Assembly: GCF_000384315.1 (NCBI RefSeq)
Contig: NZ_ARVW01000001.1
Span: 7,857,001 to 7,921,000 of the forward strand
Length of the DNA: 64,000 bases
DNA from: Amycolatopsis nigrescens CSC17Ta-90
GTDB taxonomy: Bacteria > Actinomycetota > Actinomycetes > Mycobacteriales > Pseudonocardiaceae
Direction of reading: 5' to 3'
The notes under the pieces are model-generated. The model was not told the DNA's origin. It saw only the letters and a program-made list of their open reading frames with translations, and searched no databases. Shown in pieces: positions 40,811 to 49,244 of the stretch (the first letter of the stretch is position 1; every line of letters begins with the position of its first letter). The position numbers and the translations under genes are program-made.

Positions 40811-42010
40811 TCAGGTCAACCGCACCGGAAGTTCGGCCAGGCCGCGGATCCGCACGCTCTTCTGCCATTCCAACGGCTCGTCCGTGGCCAGTCGGAGGCG
40901 CGGAAACCGGGCCAGCAGGCGGGTGAATGCGATCTCGGCCTCTAGCCGGCCCAACGGCGCGCCGACGCAGTAGTGAATGCCGTGCCCGAACGAGAGGTGC
41001 CCGCGGGCGTCCCTGGCGAGGTCGAGCCGGTCCGGCTCCGGGTACCGTTTCGGGTCGCGGTTCGCCGCGCTGATCACCAGGTGCACGAACTCGCCGGCCG
41101 GGATCTCGGTGTCGCCGACCAGCATCGGCTCGGCCGTGTACCGCATCGTGGCCACGTTGACCGGAGCGTGGAGGCGCAGGAACTCCTCGACCGCGGCCGG
41201 CATCCGGGACAGGTCCGCGCGCAGTGCGTCCAGCTGCTCGGTGTCGCACAGCAAGGCGTAGACCCCGTTGCCGATGAGGTTCACCGTCGTCTCGTGGCCG
41301 GCTATCAGCAGCAGGAATGCGGTCGCGACCACCTCGCCCTCGGTGAGCCGGTCGTCCTCGTCCCTTGCCTGCAGCAGCGCGGAGAACAGGTCATCGGCCG
41401 GTTCCGCGCGCTTGACGGCCGCCAGCTTGTTCAGGTAGCCGATGAGGGCCCGTGCCCCCGAGGCCGGGTCCACCCCCGGGGCCGCCGAGAGCAAGGTGGC
41501 GGTCCAGCGACGGAAGTCGTCGCGGTCCGCGGACGGCACGCCGAGCAGTTCGCAGATCACCGTGATCGGCAACTGCGTGGCGAACGCCGCGATCAGGTCC
41601 ACCTCGTCTTGGCCCGTCATGTCGTCGAGCAGCGCGTCGGTGATCTCCTCGATCCTCGGCCGCAGCGCCGTCACGGCGCGCGCGGTGAACGCGGCGTTCA
41701 CGAGCTTGCGCAGCCGCGTGTGGTGCGGCGGGTCGGCGTGCAGCATGTGCGGGGTCAGCGAGACCTTGGGCGCCGACGGCGGCAGGTCGCGGTTCAGCAG
41801 CTCCTCGGCACCGGCCGCGCCCTTGGCCAGCCGCGGATCGGCGAACGCCGCCCTGACCTCGGCGTACCCGGTGACCAGCCAGCCCGTCGTGCCGTCCGGC
41901 AGGCGCACCTGGTGCACGCCGCCCTGGTCGCGCCAGTCCCGGTGGGCCCGGTGCGGGTCGGTGAAGTAGTCGTCGGGCAAGGTGTCGAGCTGATCTTGGT
42001 CGACGGTCAA
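40811..42010 (-). CDS. Cytochrome P450
   Basis: A 399-residue bacterial P450. Features: I-helix LLLIAGHETTVNLIG, K-helix ExxR in VEEFLRLHAP, the PERF-like PEPDRLDLARD and the heme loop LSFGHGIHYCVGAPLGRLE with Cys348 as iron ligand. It resembles the CYP105/CYP107 group typical of secondary metabolism. ATG 42010 gives the standard N-terminus without a membrane anchor. In this operon it would oxidise or couple the naphthoquinone or its prenyl chain. Confidence 0.92.
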   Translation of the reverse strand: MTVDQDQLDTLPDDYFTDPHRAHRDWRDQGGVHQVRLPDGTTGWLVTGYAEVRAAFADPRLAKGAAGAEELLNRDLPPSAPKVSLTPHMLHADPPHHTRLRKLVNAAFTARAVTALRPRIEEITDALLDDMTGQDEVDLIAAFATQLPITVICELLGVPSADRDDFRRWTATLLSAAPGVDPASGARALIGYLNKLAAVKRAEPADDLFSALLQARDEDDRLTEGEVVATAFLLLIAGHETTVNLIGNGVYALLCDTEQLDALRADLSRMPAAVEEFLRLHAPVNVATMRYTAEPMLVGDTEIPAGEFVHLVISAANRDPKRYPEPDRLDLARDARGHLSFGHGIHYCVGAPLGRLEAEIAFTRLLARFPRLRLATDEPLEWQKSVRIRGLAELPVRLT

Positions 42011-42065
42011 CGTTCCCCCTTGTGCACTCTGTCCAGCAGAAACACCATCCGGTCGAAGCCGGTGG

Positions 42066-43001
42066 CTATACGGGATCCGCGATGGGCTCGGGCGATTGCG
42101 TGGAATCCGCCCGCCATCCCGTTGGCAGGTCGATCACCTGCGGTCGCCATTGGTAGTAGGACGAGAGTTTGTAGTACTCCCCGTCGGGCGTCGACGTGGC
42201 GGCGTAGACGTACTTGCCCATGGCGGAACCGCGCGAAACGCCCCTGGTGAACTGCTCGATCTTCGGTTCGAGCTGAACGGGAAGGGTGGTCGGATCCGGG
42301 GTCGGCATGGGAAAGCAGAAGCGCAGGATCTTCGGCGAGTCCCAGCTCAGGGTGAGATACATGCCGAACGCCTCCTTGGCGACGGTGAGCATCTGCTCGC
42401 TTGGATCCGGCAGCTCGAGGTCGCGGAGCATCGAAAGGACGGTCTTCGTGTCGAAGCGATCGGCGGGTGTCCAGCCGAAGTACACGTTCGTCGTCCTGGA
42501 CGGGTAGTCGATGCTGATCCCGGTTACTCGTTCGCTCAGGCCGTACCGGGTGAAGAAATCGAGGTTCCCGGCCAGGCTGCGTGGCATCGACGGCATGTCG
42601 GCCGCCTTTGACAGGCTTTGCAGGTCTTCGCCGGGGAAGAAGGCATAGATCTTCCTGAAACCGCCGACGACCCCGAAGTCAACACCCAAGGTTTCAATGG
42701 GGAATCGGTCGTGGATTTCCGAAAGCAGGGCGCCGATCGGATGGTCCGTCTCCTCGGTGAGGCCGTTCGACAGCGCGGTGGAATACGGATCCACGTCCAT
42801 CCGAATCGAGAAGCGGCAGTCGAGCTCTCCCACGTAGCGCGCGCCGGTCGCCACCCGAAAGGCGATCGCCGCCTGCGCCAGCGTATCCCCGAAGGTGGTC
42901 AGGACGGGCCAGACCTTGGCACGCGAGCAGGCCACATCCACCAGCTGAGCCGTTTCCTCGATGACCGAGTAAATACGTTCCAACTCGGCGTTCTCGGACA
43001 T
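42066..43001 (-). CDS. ABBA-fold aromatic prenyltransferase (NphB-like)
   Basis: A 311-residue soluble aromatic prenyltransferase. It lines up by eye with NphB along its length: LERIYSVIEETAQLVDVAC, ELDCRFSI with Asp61 at the place of the NphB Mg-binding Asp62, GGFRKIYAFFPGEDLQSLS, MPSMPRSLAGN..FTRYGL and EYYKLSSYYQW. The family joins geranyl or dimethylallyl groups to hydroxynaphthalenes. ATG 43001 follows GGAGGG. Together with the THN synthase in the same operon, the acceptor is most likely a THN-derived naphthoquinone. Confidence 0.9.
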   Translation of the reverse strand: MSENAELERIYSVIEETAQLVDVACSRAKVWPVLTTFGDTLAQAAIAFRVATGARYVGELDCRFSIRMDVDPYSTALSNGLTEETDHPIGALLSEIHDRFPIETLGVDFGVVGGFRKIYAFFPGEDLQSLSKAADMPSMPRSLAGNLDFFTRYGLSERVTGISIDYPSRTTNVYFGWTPADRFDTKTVLSMLRDLELPDPSEQMLTVAKEAFGMYLTLSWDSPKILRFCFPMPTPDPTTLPVQLEPKIEQFTRGVSRGSAMGKYVYAATSTPDGEYYKLSSYYQWRPQVIDLPTGWRADSTQSPEPIADPV

Positions 43002-43053
43002 TCACCCTCCAGTTTGTTGATCGTAGTTGGTTGAACCGGGCAGGATCGGCTCG

Positions 43054-44052
43054 CTACCGGGCGAAGATCAAGGTGGCGGGCGACGGTGTGGGGTGGAACG
43101 AGATGTCCTCGAAACCGGCTTTGGTGAGCCAGTCCTGGTAGTCGGTTCGTCGCCAGGTGTTTCCTTGTTTGCTTTTGAGTAGCATTTCGGAGGCGAAGAG
43201 CAGGGGGAAGGGTGGGCCGTTGCGGTCGTCGTTGACGATGTAGTCGCAGATGACCAGGGTGCCGCCGGGTTTGAGGGCGGTGTGGGCTTTGGCGAACAGG
43301 GCGATGTTGTCTTCGGGTCCTTCTTGGTGGGCGATGTGGGAGTAGACCACGATGTCGTAGGTGGTGGTGCCGAAGTCGGTGGTGTGGAAGTCGCCGTCGA
43401 TGCAGGTGAACCGGTCGGCTACGGCCCCTTCGGCGAGGAGTCGGCGGGCGATGGTGTTGATGGGTTCCCAGTCGAGTTGGGTGGCGTGGGCGGTGGTGTT
43501 GAGTTCGAGCCAGATGGCGGAGTAGATGCCTGAGCCGCCGCCGATGTCCAGGATGGAGATCTCGCCGGCGTCGGCGAGGTGTAGTAGGTCGGCGGCGACC
43601 GTGGCGACTGGTACGGATTGGGCGGCGATGGCCGGGACGACGTGTTGCCAGTGCGGGTTGTCGGCCACCTCCACCGTCGCGTCGGTGACCGGCCCGCCGG
43701 CGCGGACGACCTCGGGCAGGGATGTCAGGTTGCCCATGTGGGCCAGTTTGAGCTGGGTGAAGCTGCTCAGGCAGGCGGGTTGTCCTTCGACGAGGTAGGT
43801 GGTGGCTTCGGGGGTGTTGCGGTAGTGGCCGTTGTGGAGTTCGACCAGGTCGAGGCTGACGAGTCCGTCGAGGAGGGTTTGCGCGCCGCGCTCGGAGATT
43901 CCGGCTTTGGCGGCGAGCTGGTCGGCGGTGTCCGCACCGGCTTCGAGATGGGTGAACAGCGAGGCGCCCGCTGCGGCGCCGAGGATGCCGGTGGCCCAGT
44001 AGCCGTTGGCGAGGTGCATGATCCGGTCCGGTGTCGGCTGGTTGCTGCTCAT
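43054..44052 (-). CDS. SAM-dependent O-methyltransferase (winged-helix type)
   Basis: A 332-residue O-methyltransferase: dimerisation and winged-helix domain (about 5-95, MHLANGYWATGILGAAAGASLFTHLEAG), then the SAM-binding motif ISILDIGGGSGIYSA (about residue 165-180), YSHIAHQEGPEDNIALF and LKPGGTLVICDYI. ATG 44052 overlaps the aminotransferase stop (ATGA) and has GGGAGGGG upstream. The second half uses noticeably more A-ending codons (GAA, CAA, AAA) than its neighbours, possibly a separate origin. It probably methylates a hydroxyl of the aminonaphthoquinone core. Confidence 0.88.
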   Translation of the reverse strand: MSSNQPTPDRIMHLANGYWATGILGAAAGASLFTHLEAGADTADQLAAKAGISERGAQTLLDGLVSLDLVELHNGHYRNTPEATTYLVEGQPACLSSFTQLKLAHMGNLTSLPEVVRAGGPVTDATVEVADNPHWQHVVPAIAAQSVPVATVAADLLHLADAGEISILDIGGGSGIYSAIWLELNTTAHATQLDWEPINTIARRLLAEGAVADRFTCIDGDFHTTDFGTTTYDIVVYSHIAHQEGPEDNIALFAKAHTALKPGGTLVICDYIVNDDRNGPPFPLLFASEMLLKSKQGNTWRRTDYQDWLTKAGFEDISFHPTPSPATLIFAR

Positions 44053-45227
44053 GCGGCCCCTCCCTGGGTCCCTGCGGTGCTGGTGGTCGGCTGAGAGTTG
44101 GCCTGGAGTGCGGTGCGGAGGGTTTCGGCGACCCGTTCGACTTGGTTCCCGGTGAGTTCGGCGTGCATGGGGATGGCGAGCTGATGTGCGAAGAGGTCTG
44201 CCGAGACCGGGCAGGGCTGGGTGGTGTCGTAGACGGGTTGGAGGTGGCAGGCCCAGGTGCCGTGTCCGCAGCCGATGCCTTGGGCGCGCAGGTCGGCGGC
44301 GACGGCGGCGCGGTCCACGCTGGGGGCCAGTGTGACCAGGTAGGACTGCCAGGCGTGGGTTCGGTCCGGTGGCACGTGCGGCAGGGTGAGGAGCTCTTCG
44401 CCGGCGAGCAGTTCGGCATAGCCCGCCGCGGCTGCGCGCCGGCGGTCCAGGAGTTCGCCGACCCGGGCGAGTTGGACTTGCAGGATGGCGGCGGCGATGT
44501 CGGAGAGTTTGTAGTTGTAGCCGATGTCGGTGAACACCGAGATCGGTAGCCCGACGACCCGCGCCTGGTCGAAGATGCTTTCGATACCGAAAGACGACCG
44601 GAGCCGGGCGTGTGCGGCGTGTGCGGGGTCGGTGGTGATCAGGGCGCCGCCTTCTCCGCTGGTGATTCCTTTGCGGCCGTGGAAGGACAGGCAGGCCACC
44701 GGTGCCAGCGCTCCGGCTTCGCGGCCTTGGTAGGTCGCGCCGACCGCGCAGGCGGCGTCCTCGATGAGGAACAGTCCGTGGCGGTCGGTGATGGCCTTCA
44801 GCTCCGCGTAGTCGGCGGGCAGGCCGACGGTGTCCACCGCGATCACCCCCACCGTCCGCGGACCGACCAGGCCGGCCACCGCCTGCGGGTCCACGGTGCC
44901 GGTATCGGCGCGGACGTCGGCGAAGACCGGGACACCGCCGACGTAGCGCACCGCATGGGCGGGCGCCGGGAACGTGTAGTCGGCCACGATGACTTCGTCG
45001 CCGGGTTCGACGCCGAGCGCGAGCAGCGCCAGGTGGAGCGCGGCGCCGCAGTTGCTCACCGCGACCGCGCCACCAGCCCCGTACCGTGCGGCCAGCTCCT
45101 GTTCCAGTGCTTTCCCCCGCGGGCCCTGACCGGCCTGCCAGCCCGAGGAGAACACCTCCGCCACCGCGGCGAGTTCCTGGTCGCCCAGGCTCGCCTGAAC
45201 CAGGGGGATCGTGTCCATGGTGGTCAC
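44049..45227 (-). CDS. DegT/DnrJ/EryC1 family aminotransferase
   Basis: A 392-residue PLP-dependent aminotransferase. Features: AVSNCGAALHLALLALGVEPGDEVIV, VGLPADYAELKAITDRHGLFLIEDAACAVGATY with the PLP-binding Asp, and the Lys in SFHGRKGITSGEGGALIT. The GTG start 45227 overlaps the cupin stop (GTGA); ATG 45218 is an alternative. Family members usually aminate keto-sugars, but in naphthoquinone clusters of the furaquinocin type a homologue installs the amino group that yields 8-aminoflaviolin. Its position between the cupin and methyltransferase supports that role. Confidence 0.88.
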   Translation of the reverse strand: MTTMDTIPLVQASLGDQELAAVAEVFSSGWQAGQGPRGKALEQELAARYGAGGAVAVSNCGAALHLALLALGVEPGDEVIVADYTFPAPAHAVRYVGGVPVFADVRADTGTVDPQAVAGLVGPRTVGVIAVDTVGLPADYAELKAITDRHGLFLIEDAACAVGATYQGREAGALAPVACLSFHGRKGITSGEGGALITTDPAHAAHARLRSSFGIESIFDQARVVGLPISVFTDIGYNYKLSDIAAAILQVQLARVGELLDRRRAAAAGYAELLAGEELLTLPHVPPDRTHAWQSYLVTLAPSVDRAAVAADLRAQGIGCGHGTWACHLQPVYDTTQPCPVSADLFAHQLAIPMHAELTGNQVERVAETLRTALQANSQPTTSTAGTQGGAA

Positions 45228-45775
45228 CGGTGCTCCAGGTTCTGCGGCTCGTCGGACGGGGCGGGCCCGTAGCGAAGGGGGGTGATTTGGTGGACGTCGT
45301 AGCGGTCGCGCATTCGTTGCACGGCGCTGGAGTCCACCGTCTGGCCGGCGGAGAAGATGTCGCTGAGCTCTTCGAAGTAGCGTTCGTGATCGGGTGAGGG
45401 GTAGGCCTGGAACAGCATGCGCGTCGGGGTGTTGGTGGGGTTGGTGAACGCGTGCGGGCAGCCTGTGGGCACGAACATGCTGCTGCCCGCGCCCGCCCGG
45501 ACCACGGTCTGCCCGGTGGGGGACTTCCAGTCCTGCCAACGTTCCACGGTGCGGTCGACCGGCTCGAAGGCGAGCAGGTCCAGTTCGCCGTCGAGGATGT
45601 AGAAGAACTCTTCGGACTGCTCGTGGAAATGCGCGCCGACGTCGAACCCGGGCGGCACCACCACCTCGAAGATCGAGACCGAGGACCCGGCCGCGTGGGT
45701 GGCCTTGAAGGTGATGTCCTGCGCCTTCGTGACCAAAGTCCGGCCCTGGCCGGGTAGGAGTATCAAACCGTCCAT
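45224..45775 (-). CDS. Cupin-type oxygenase (MomA-like, naphthalene oxidation)
   Basis: A 183-residue cupin. Motif 1 is HFHEQSEEFFYILDGEL (two His and a Glu) and motif 2 FVPTGCPHAFTN with its His, giving a metal site in a beta-barrel. In streptomycetes a cupin monooxygenase encoded beside THN synthase oxidises THN/flaviolin to mompain; the same gene order here suggests this reaction. The gene follows the PKS by 24 bp and overlaps the aminotransferase. Substrate assignment is by context. Confidence 0.82.
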   Translation of the reverse strand: MDGLILLPGQGRTLVTKAQDITFKATHAAGSSVSIFEVVVPPGFDVGAHFHEQSEEFFYILDGELDLLAFEPVDRTVERWQDWKSPTGQTVVRAGAGSSMFVPTGCPHAFTNPTNTPTRMLFQAYPSPDHERYFEELSDIFSAGQTVDSSAVQRMRDRYDVHQITPLRYGPAPSDEPQNLEHR

Positions 45776-45799
45776 GAGATTCTTTCCCCTCCTCTTCGG

Positions 45800-46912
45800 C
45801 TACGCGAAATCCGGCTCAAGATACGACGGCGGATTCAGCCGGATGCGTTCGCTGTTGCCCGGCACATCCACGGCCCAGGTTCCCACCGACATCTCGGCGG
45901 TGATACCCGGACCGAAACCCGCCAGCACCCCGGTACCGCCCGGCAGTGTTATGTCTTCCTCGAACAGCCTGCGCAACGCGTCGAGTACCACGGCGCTGGC
46001 GATGTTGCCGTATTCGGTCAACGTCGCCCGGCTGTGCCGGAATGCGTGGTAGTCCACATCGAGGAATTTGCTCAGATCGTCCAAAATACGCGGCCCGCCG
46101 GCATGAATAATGTAGAAGTCGAGGTTGCCGATGTCCCAGCCGTGCACGGTGGCCAGCTCGCGCAGCACCGGCGCGAGGGGCTCCATCGTGCCCGGCACCC
46201 GACGATCGAGCTGGAAGTGGAAGCCGGTGGCGCGCACGGCGTAGGAGATCCAGTCCTCGGTGTCCGGAATCAGATACGACGCGTTACGCTCCAAAACCAT
46301 TCCGGTGCCGCCGCTGCCCCGCACCACCGCCGCCGCGACCGCATCCCCGAACAACCCATCCGACAACAACGAACCAATACCGTCATCCTCGGGCTGATAG
46401 CACAGCGAGCACAGTTCACAGGAGACGATCAGCACGTTGCTGTCCGGATACGCCCGGCAGAAATCGTGCGCGCGATTGATCGCCGCGCTACCCGCCGCAC
46501 ACCCCAGCTGCGCGATCGGCAACTGCCGAGTATCAGCACGAAACCCCATGCTATTGATCAACCACGCGGTCAGCGACGGCATCAGAAATCCGGTGCAGGA
46601 CACGTAGATGATCAGATCGACATCGCGTGCGGCCAGGTCCGCGTTCGCCAACGCCTGCTCGATGACCTCGGGGCACCGTTTCTTCGACTCGACCTCGTAG
46701 ATACGGTTACGTTCCTCGAATCCCGGGTGGCTGAGCGTCTGCTCGATGGGCTGCACGACATGTCTCTTTCGCACCCCGGTGTTCTGGATCAGGCGAAGCG
46801 CTAAAGGGAGTTGTGACTTTCCGGCGTGTACTCGTTCAGCGAATTCCAGGGTCTCTTCCATCGTGATGACAAATTCCGGCACACTCACCGACGGCTTGCA
46901 CAACGTTGACAT
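45800..46912 (-). CDS. Type III polyketide synthase, 1,3,6,8-tetrahydroxynaphthalene synthase (RppA-like)
   Basis: A 370-residue type III PKS that matches RppA of Streptomyces closely and without gaps in the first 300 residues. The catalytic triad is Cys138 (AQLGCAAG), His270 (YIIHAGGP) and Asn303 (EYGNIAS), with Cys106 (YVSCTGF) and Cys168 also at the RppA positions. It condenses five malonyl-CoA to THN, which oxidises to flaviolin. Start ATG 46912 (MSTLCKP) fits the family; the ribosome site is weak. Codon 37 is TTA (46804-46802). First gene of the seven-gene operon; SARP-like repeats lie 137 bp upstream. Confidence 0.95.
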   Translation of the reverse strand: MSTLCKPSVSVPEFVITMEETLEFAERVHAGKSQLPLALRLIQNTGVRKRHVVQPIEQTLSHPGFEERNRIYEVESKKRCPEVIEQALANADLAARDVDLIIYVSCTGFLMPSLTAWLINSMGFRADTRQLPIAQLGCAAGSAAINRAHDFCRAYPDSNVLIVSCELCSLCYQPEDDGIGSLLSDGLFGDAVAAAVVRGSGGTGMVLERNASYLIPDTEDWISYAVRATGFHFQLDRRVPGTMEPLAPVLRELATVHGWDIGNLDFYIIHAGGPRILDDLSKFLDVDYHAFRHSRATLTEYGNIASAVVLDALRRLFEEDITLPGGTGVLAGFGPGITAEMSVGTWAVDVPGNSERIRLNPPSYLEPDFA

Positions 46913-47048
46913 GTCTGGCGAGTACCCCCTGTACGTGGAAATTTGCCCCGTAGCCGCCGATGCTGCCCGCTGTTCCCCGGCGAGGTCGGCTGCCACGGCG
47001 CACCTCCAAGATCGGCCCGGATGCGCGTCTCGTACCGTCGCTCATTCC

Positions 47049-47077
47049 GCTTGGCGTCGGCTTGGGGACGGCTTGGG
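47049..47077. promoter_or_regulatory. SARP-like 11-bp-periodic heptamer repeats before the PKS operon
   Basis: GCTTGGC at 47049, GCTTGGG at 47060 and GCTTGGG at 47071: three heptamers in exact 11-bp steps. Read toward the PKS they are (C/G)CCAAGC, the same sequence and orientation as the repeats before the AMP-ligase gene (31125-31164). The site lies between the divergent PKS and flavoprotein genes. Confidence 0.7.
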
Positions 47078-47099
47078 GCGGCTCTGGCCGAGGCGCGAG

Positions 47100-47116
47100 C
47101 TTGCCAGATTGGCAAG
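47100..47116. promoter_or_regulatory. Perfect palindrome before the flavoprotein gene
   Basis: CTTGCCAGATTGGCAAG is a 7-3-7 perfect inverted repeat 54 bp before the flavoprotein start. It resembles a repressor operator; no matching regulator can be named. Confidence 0.45.
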
Positions 47117-47170
47117 AAACTTTGCGGAACTCGTCGCTGGGTCCGCATAGTCGTGGCGGAGGTGGTCAGA

Positions 47171-48148
47171 ATGGCCGATCGGCTGAAGAACGATTACGAC
47201 GTGGTGGTGGTCGGTGGTGGCGCCGCCGGGTTGAACGGGGCGCTGATGCTGGCCCGAGCGCGGCGCTCGGTGGTGGTGATCGACGCGGGCACTCCGCGCA
47301 ATGCGCCGGCGAGCGGGGTGCACGGCCTGCTGGCCCTGGACGGGACGCCGCCGGCCGAGTTGCTGGAGCGCGGGCGGGCGGAGGTTCGCAGCTATGGCGG
47401 CCAGGTGGTGTCCGGCTCGGTCGACGCGGTGGTTCGCGATGACGACGGGTTCGTGGCGGAACTGGCCGACGGCCGGAGGGTCCGCGCGCGCCGGTTGCTG
47501 GTGGCGACCGGGCTGGCCGACGAGCTGCCGGACATCCCCGGGCTGCGGGCCAGGTGGGGCCGGGACGTGCTGCACTGTCCGTACTGCCACGGGTGGGAGG
47601 TTCGCGACCAGGCCATCGGTGTGCTGGCCACCGGGCCGGTGTCGGTGCACCAGGCGTTGCTGTTCCGCCAGTGGAGCGATGACGTCGTGTACTTCTCCCG
47701 CGGCATCCCGCTCACCGAGGAGCAGGCCGAGCAACTGGCCGCCCGCGATATCCGCGTGGTGGACGACGAGGTCGCGGCCGTGGAGGTCGCCGATGATCGG
47801 CTCGCCGGGGTCCGCCTTGGCGACGGCACCGTGGTCGGCCGCGATGCAGTGGCGGTGTCACCGCGGATGACCACGCGCGCCGGTTTCCTCGCGGCGCTCG
47901 GGCTGCTGTCCACTGATCATCCGATGGGGGAGTACATCTCCACCGATGAGACCGGCCGTACCGACGTGCCCGGGGTGTGGGTCGCCGGCAACGCCACCGA
48001 CCTGGTCGCCCAGGTAGGCGGCGCCGCCGCGGCTGGGGCCATGGCCGGGGGCCAGATCAACGCGGATCTGGTCGCTGAGGAAACCCGGGTGGCCGTGCGG
48101 GCCCGCCGGGAGTCGCGTTCGGCCGAGCCCGTGGTCGCCAGTCGCTGA
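47171..48148 (+). CDS. Thioredoxin reductase-like FAD-dependent oxidoreductase
   Basis: A 325-residue two-dinucleotide-domain flavoprotein: FAD-binding DVVVVGGGAAGLNGALMLARA at residues 9-30, the redox pair CPYC in LHCPYCHGWEVRDQ (about 136-139) and the C-terminal FAD motif DVPGVWVAGNATD. A GxGxxA/G NADPH motif is not clear in the central domain. This CxxC subtype includes dithiol oxidases of natural-product pathways (GliT/HlmI type). GGAGGTGG precedes ATG 47171. It is divergent from the PKS with SARP-like repeats between, so a cluster role (redox tailoring or quinone reduction) is plausible. Confidence 0.8.
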   Translation: MADRLKNDYDVVVVGGGAAGLNGALMLARARRSVVVIDAGTPRNAPASGVHGLLALDGTPPAELLERGRAEVRSYGGQVVSGSVDAVVRDDDGFVAELADGRRVRARRLLVATGLADELPDIPGLRARWGRDVLHCPYCHGWEVRDQAIGVLATGPVSVHQALLFRQWSDDVVYFSRGIPLTEEQAEQLAARDIRVVDDEVAAVEVADDRLAGVRLGDGTVVGRDAVAVSPRMTTRAGFLAALGLLSTDHPMGEYISTDETGRTDVPGVWVAGNATDLVAQVGGAAAAGAMAGGQINADLVAEETRVAVRARRESRSAEPVVASR

Positions 48149-48232
48149 TCCGGCGGCCGCACAACCGTCTACAAAGGACACAATGGGTGAATTGATAGCG
48201 GCCGCGATCAATCCGGTCCTATCATCGCTCCT

Positions 48233-49183
48233 ATGCTGCCTCGCCGGGTGTTGCGGATGATCATGGTTCTCGCGGTGACCTGGACGGTGTCCCTCGCCGG
48301 GGCGGCCGGGAGCGGCGCGACGGCCGCGTTGGCCGAGGAAGGCGGGCCGCTGCCCGGCCGGCAGCTGCTGTTCTACAACCACGCCTACGGGGTGTTCGAC
48401 CGGGAGACCGCCGACGCCATCGAGCATTCCGGCTACCTGCGCCAGTTCGCCAACTTCGAGGTCCGCACCACGACCGGTGCCGACGGGCAGATCTGGACCG
48501 GCCGCTACCTGATGGGCCGCGAGACCTACCTCGAACTGTTCGGCGTCGGCGACCTGCCCGGCCGGGACGGCACCCTCGGCACCGCGGCGATGGGTGTCTC
48601 GGTCGAGCAGGCCGGTGACCTGGCGACGGTGACCGAGCGGCTGCGGGACCAGGGAATCGCCGACCCGATCGAATTCCGCCAGACACGTGACTTCGGCGAC
48701 GGTATCCCGGTGCCGTGGTTCGACTCCGTGTTCACCAGCGACCAGTACGACGCCTTCGGGGCATGGGCGATGGAGTACTGCCCGGAGTACTTCGCCGACC
48801 CGCGCGGCAAGACCGAACCGGCCGACCACCCCGGTGACGTCGGCAGGGAGCGCTACCTGTCCGACGCCTACCGCGAGCACCTGATGCGGGACGTGACCGG
48901 CGTCCGATTGGCGGTCTCCGAACGGGATCTCGCCAACACGGTGCCGTTGCTGCGGGCCGGCGGGTTCGTCGTCCGGTCCCTGCCCGGCGGTGGCGCGGTG
49001 GCGGATCGCGGCGGCACCACGATCCGGTTCGACCCGGCGTCGCCAGGCCAGCTGGGCCTGCGACAGGTCGAACTGTCGCTCAACCGGCCGGTCGAGCACC
49101 GGCAGGAGGAGCGGATCGGCCACTCGACCCTCGTCGTCGGCCCCGGCACCCACGCCGTGTGGACCTTCGATCCGACGGCATAG
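48233..49183 (+). CDS. Secreted protein, DUF5829-like
   Basis: A 316-residue protein with a signal peptide (basic start MLPRRVLRM, hydrophobic core to about residue 27, cleavage near GSGATAALAEE). The mature part starts LLFYNHAYGVFDRETADAIEHSGYLRQFANFEVRTT and contains TWTGRYLMGRETYLELFG-like segments that resemble the DUF5829 / glyoxalase-like family. I am not certain of the family number. Function unknown, presumably extracellular. Confidence 0.7.
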   Translation: MLPRRVLRMIMVLAVTWTVSLAGAAGSGATAALAEEGGPLPGRQLLFYNHAYGVFDRETADAIEHSGYLRQFANFEVRTTTGADGQIWTGRYLMGRETYLELFGVGDLPGRDGTLGTAAMGVSVEQAGDLATVTERLRDQGIADPIEFRQTRDFGDGIPVPWFDSVFTSDQYDAFGAWAMEYCPEYFADPRGKTEPADHPGDVGRERYLSDAYREHLMRDVTGVRLAVSERDLANTVPLLRAGGFVVRSLPGGGAVADRGGTTIRFDPASPGQLGLRQVELSLNRPVEHRQEERIGHSTLVVGPGTHAVWTFDPTA

Positions 49184-49244
49184 CGGCTGATCTCTCACCC
49201 CGGTGACCACCGGTTCGGCGGAGAACCGAAGTAAGGTTCCTGCC

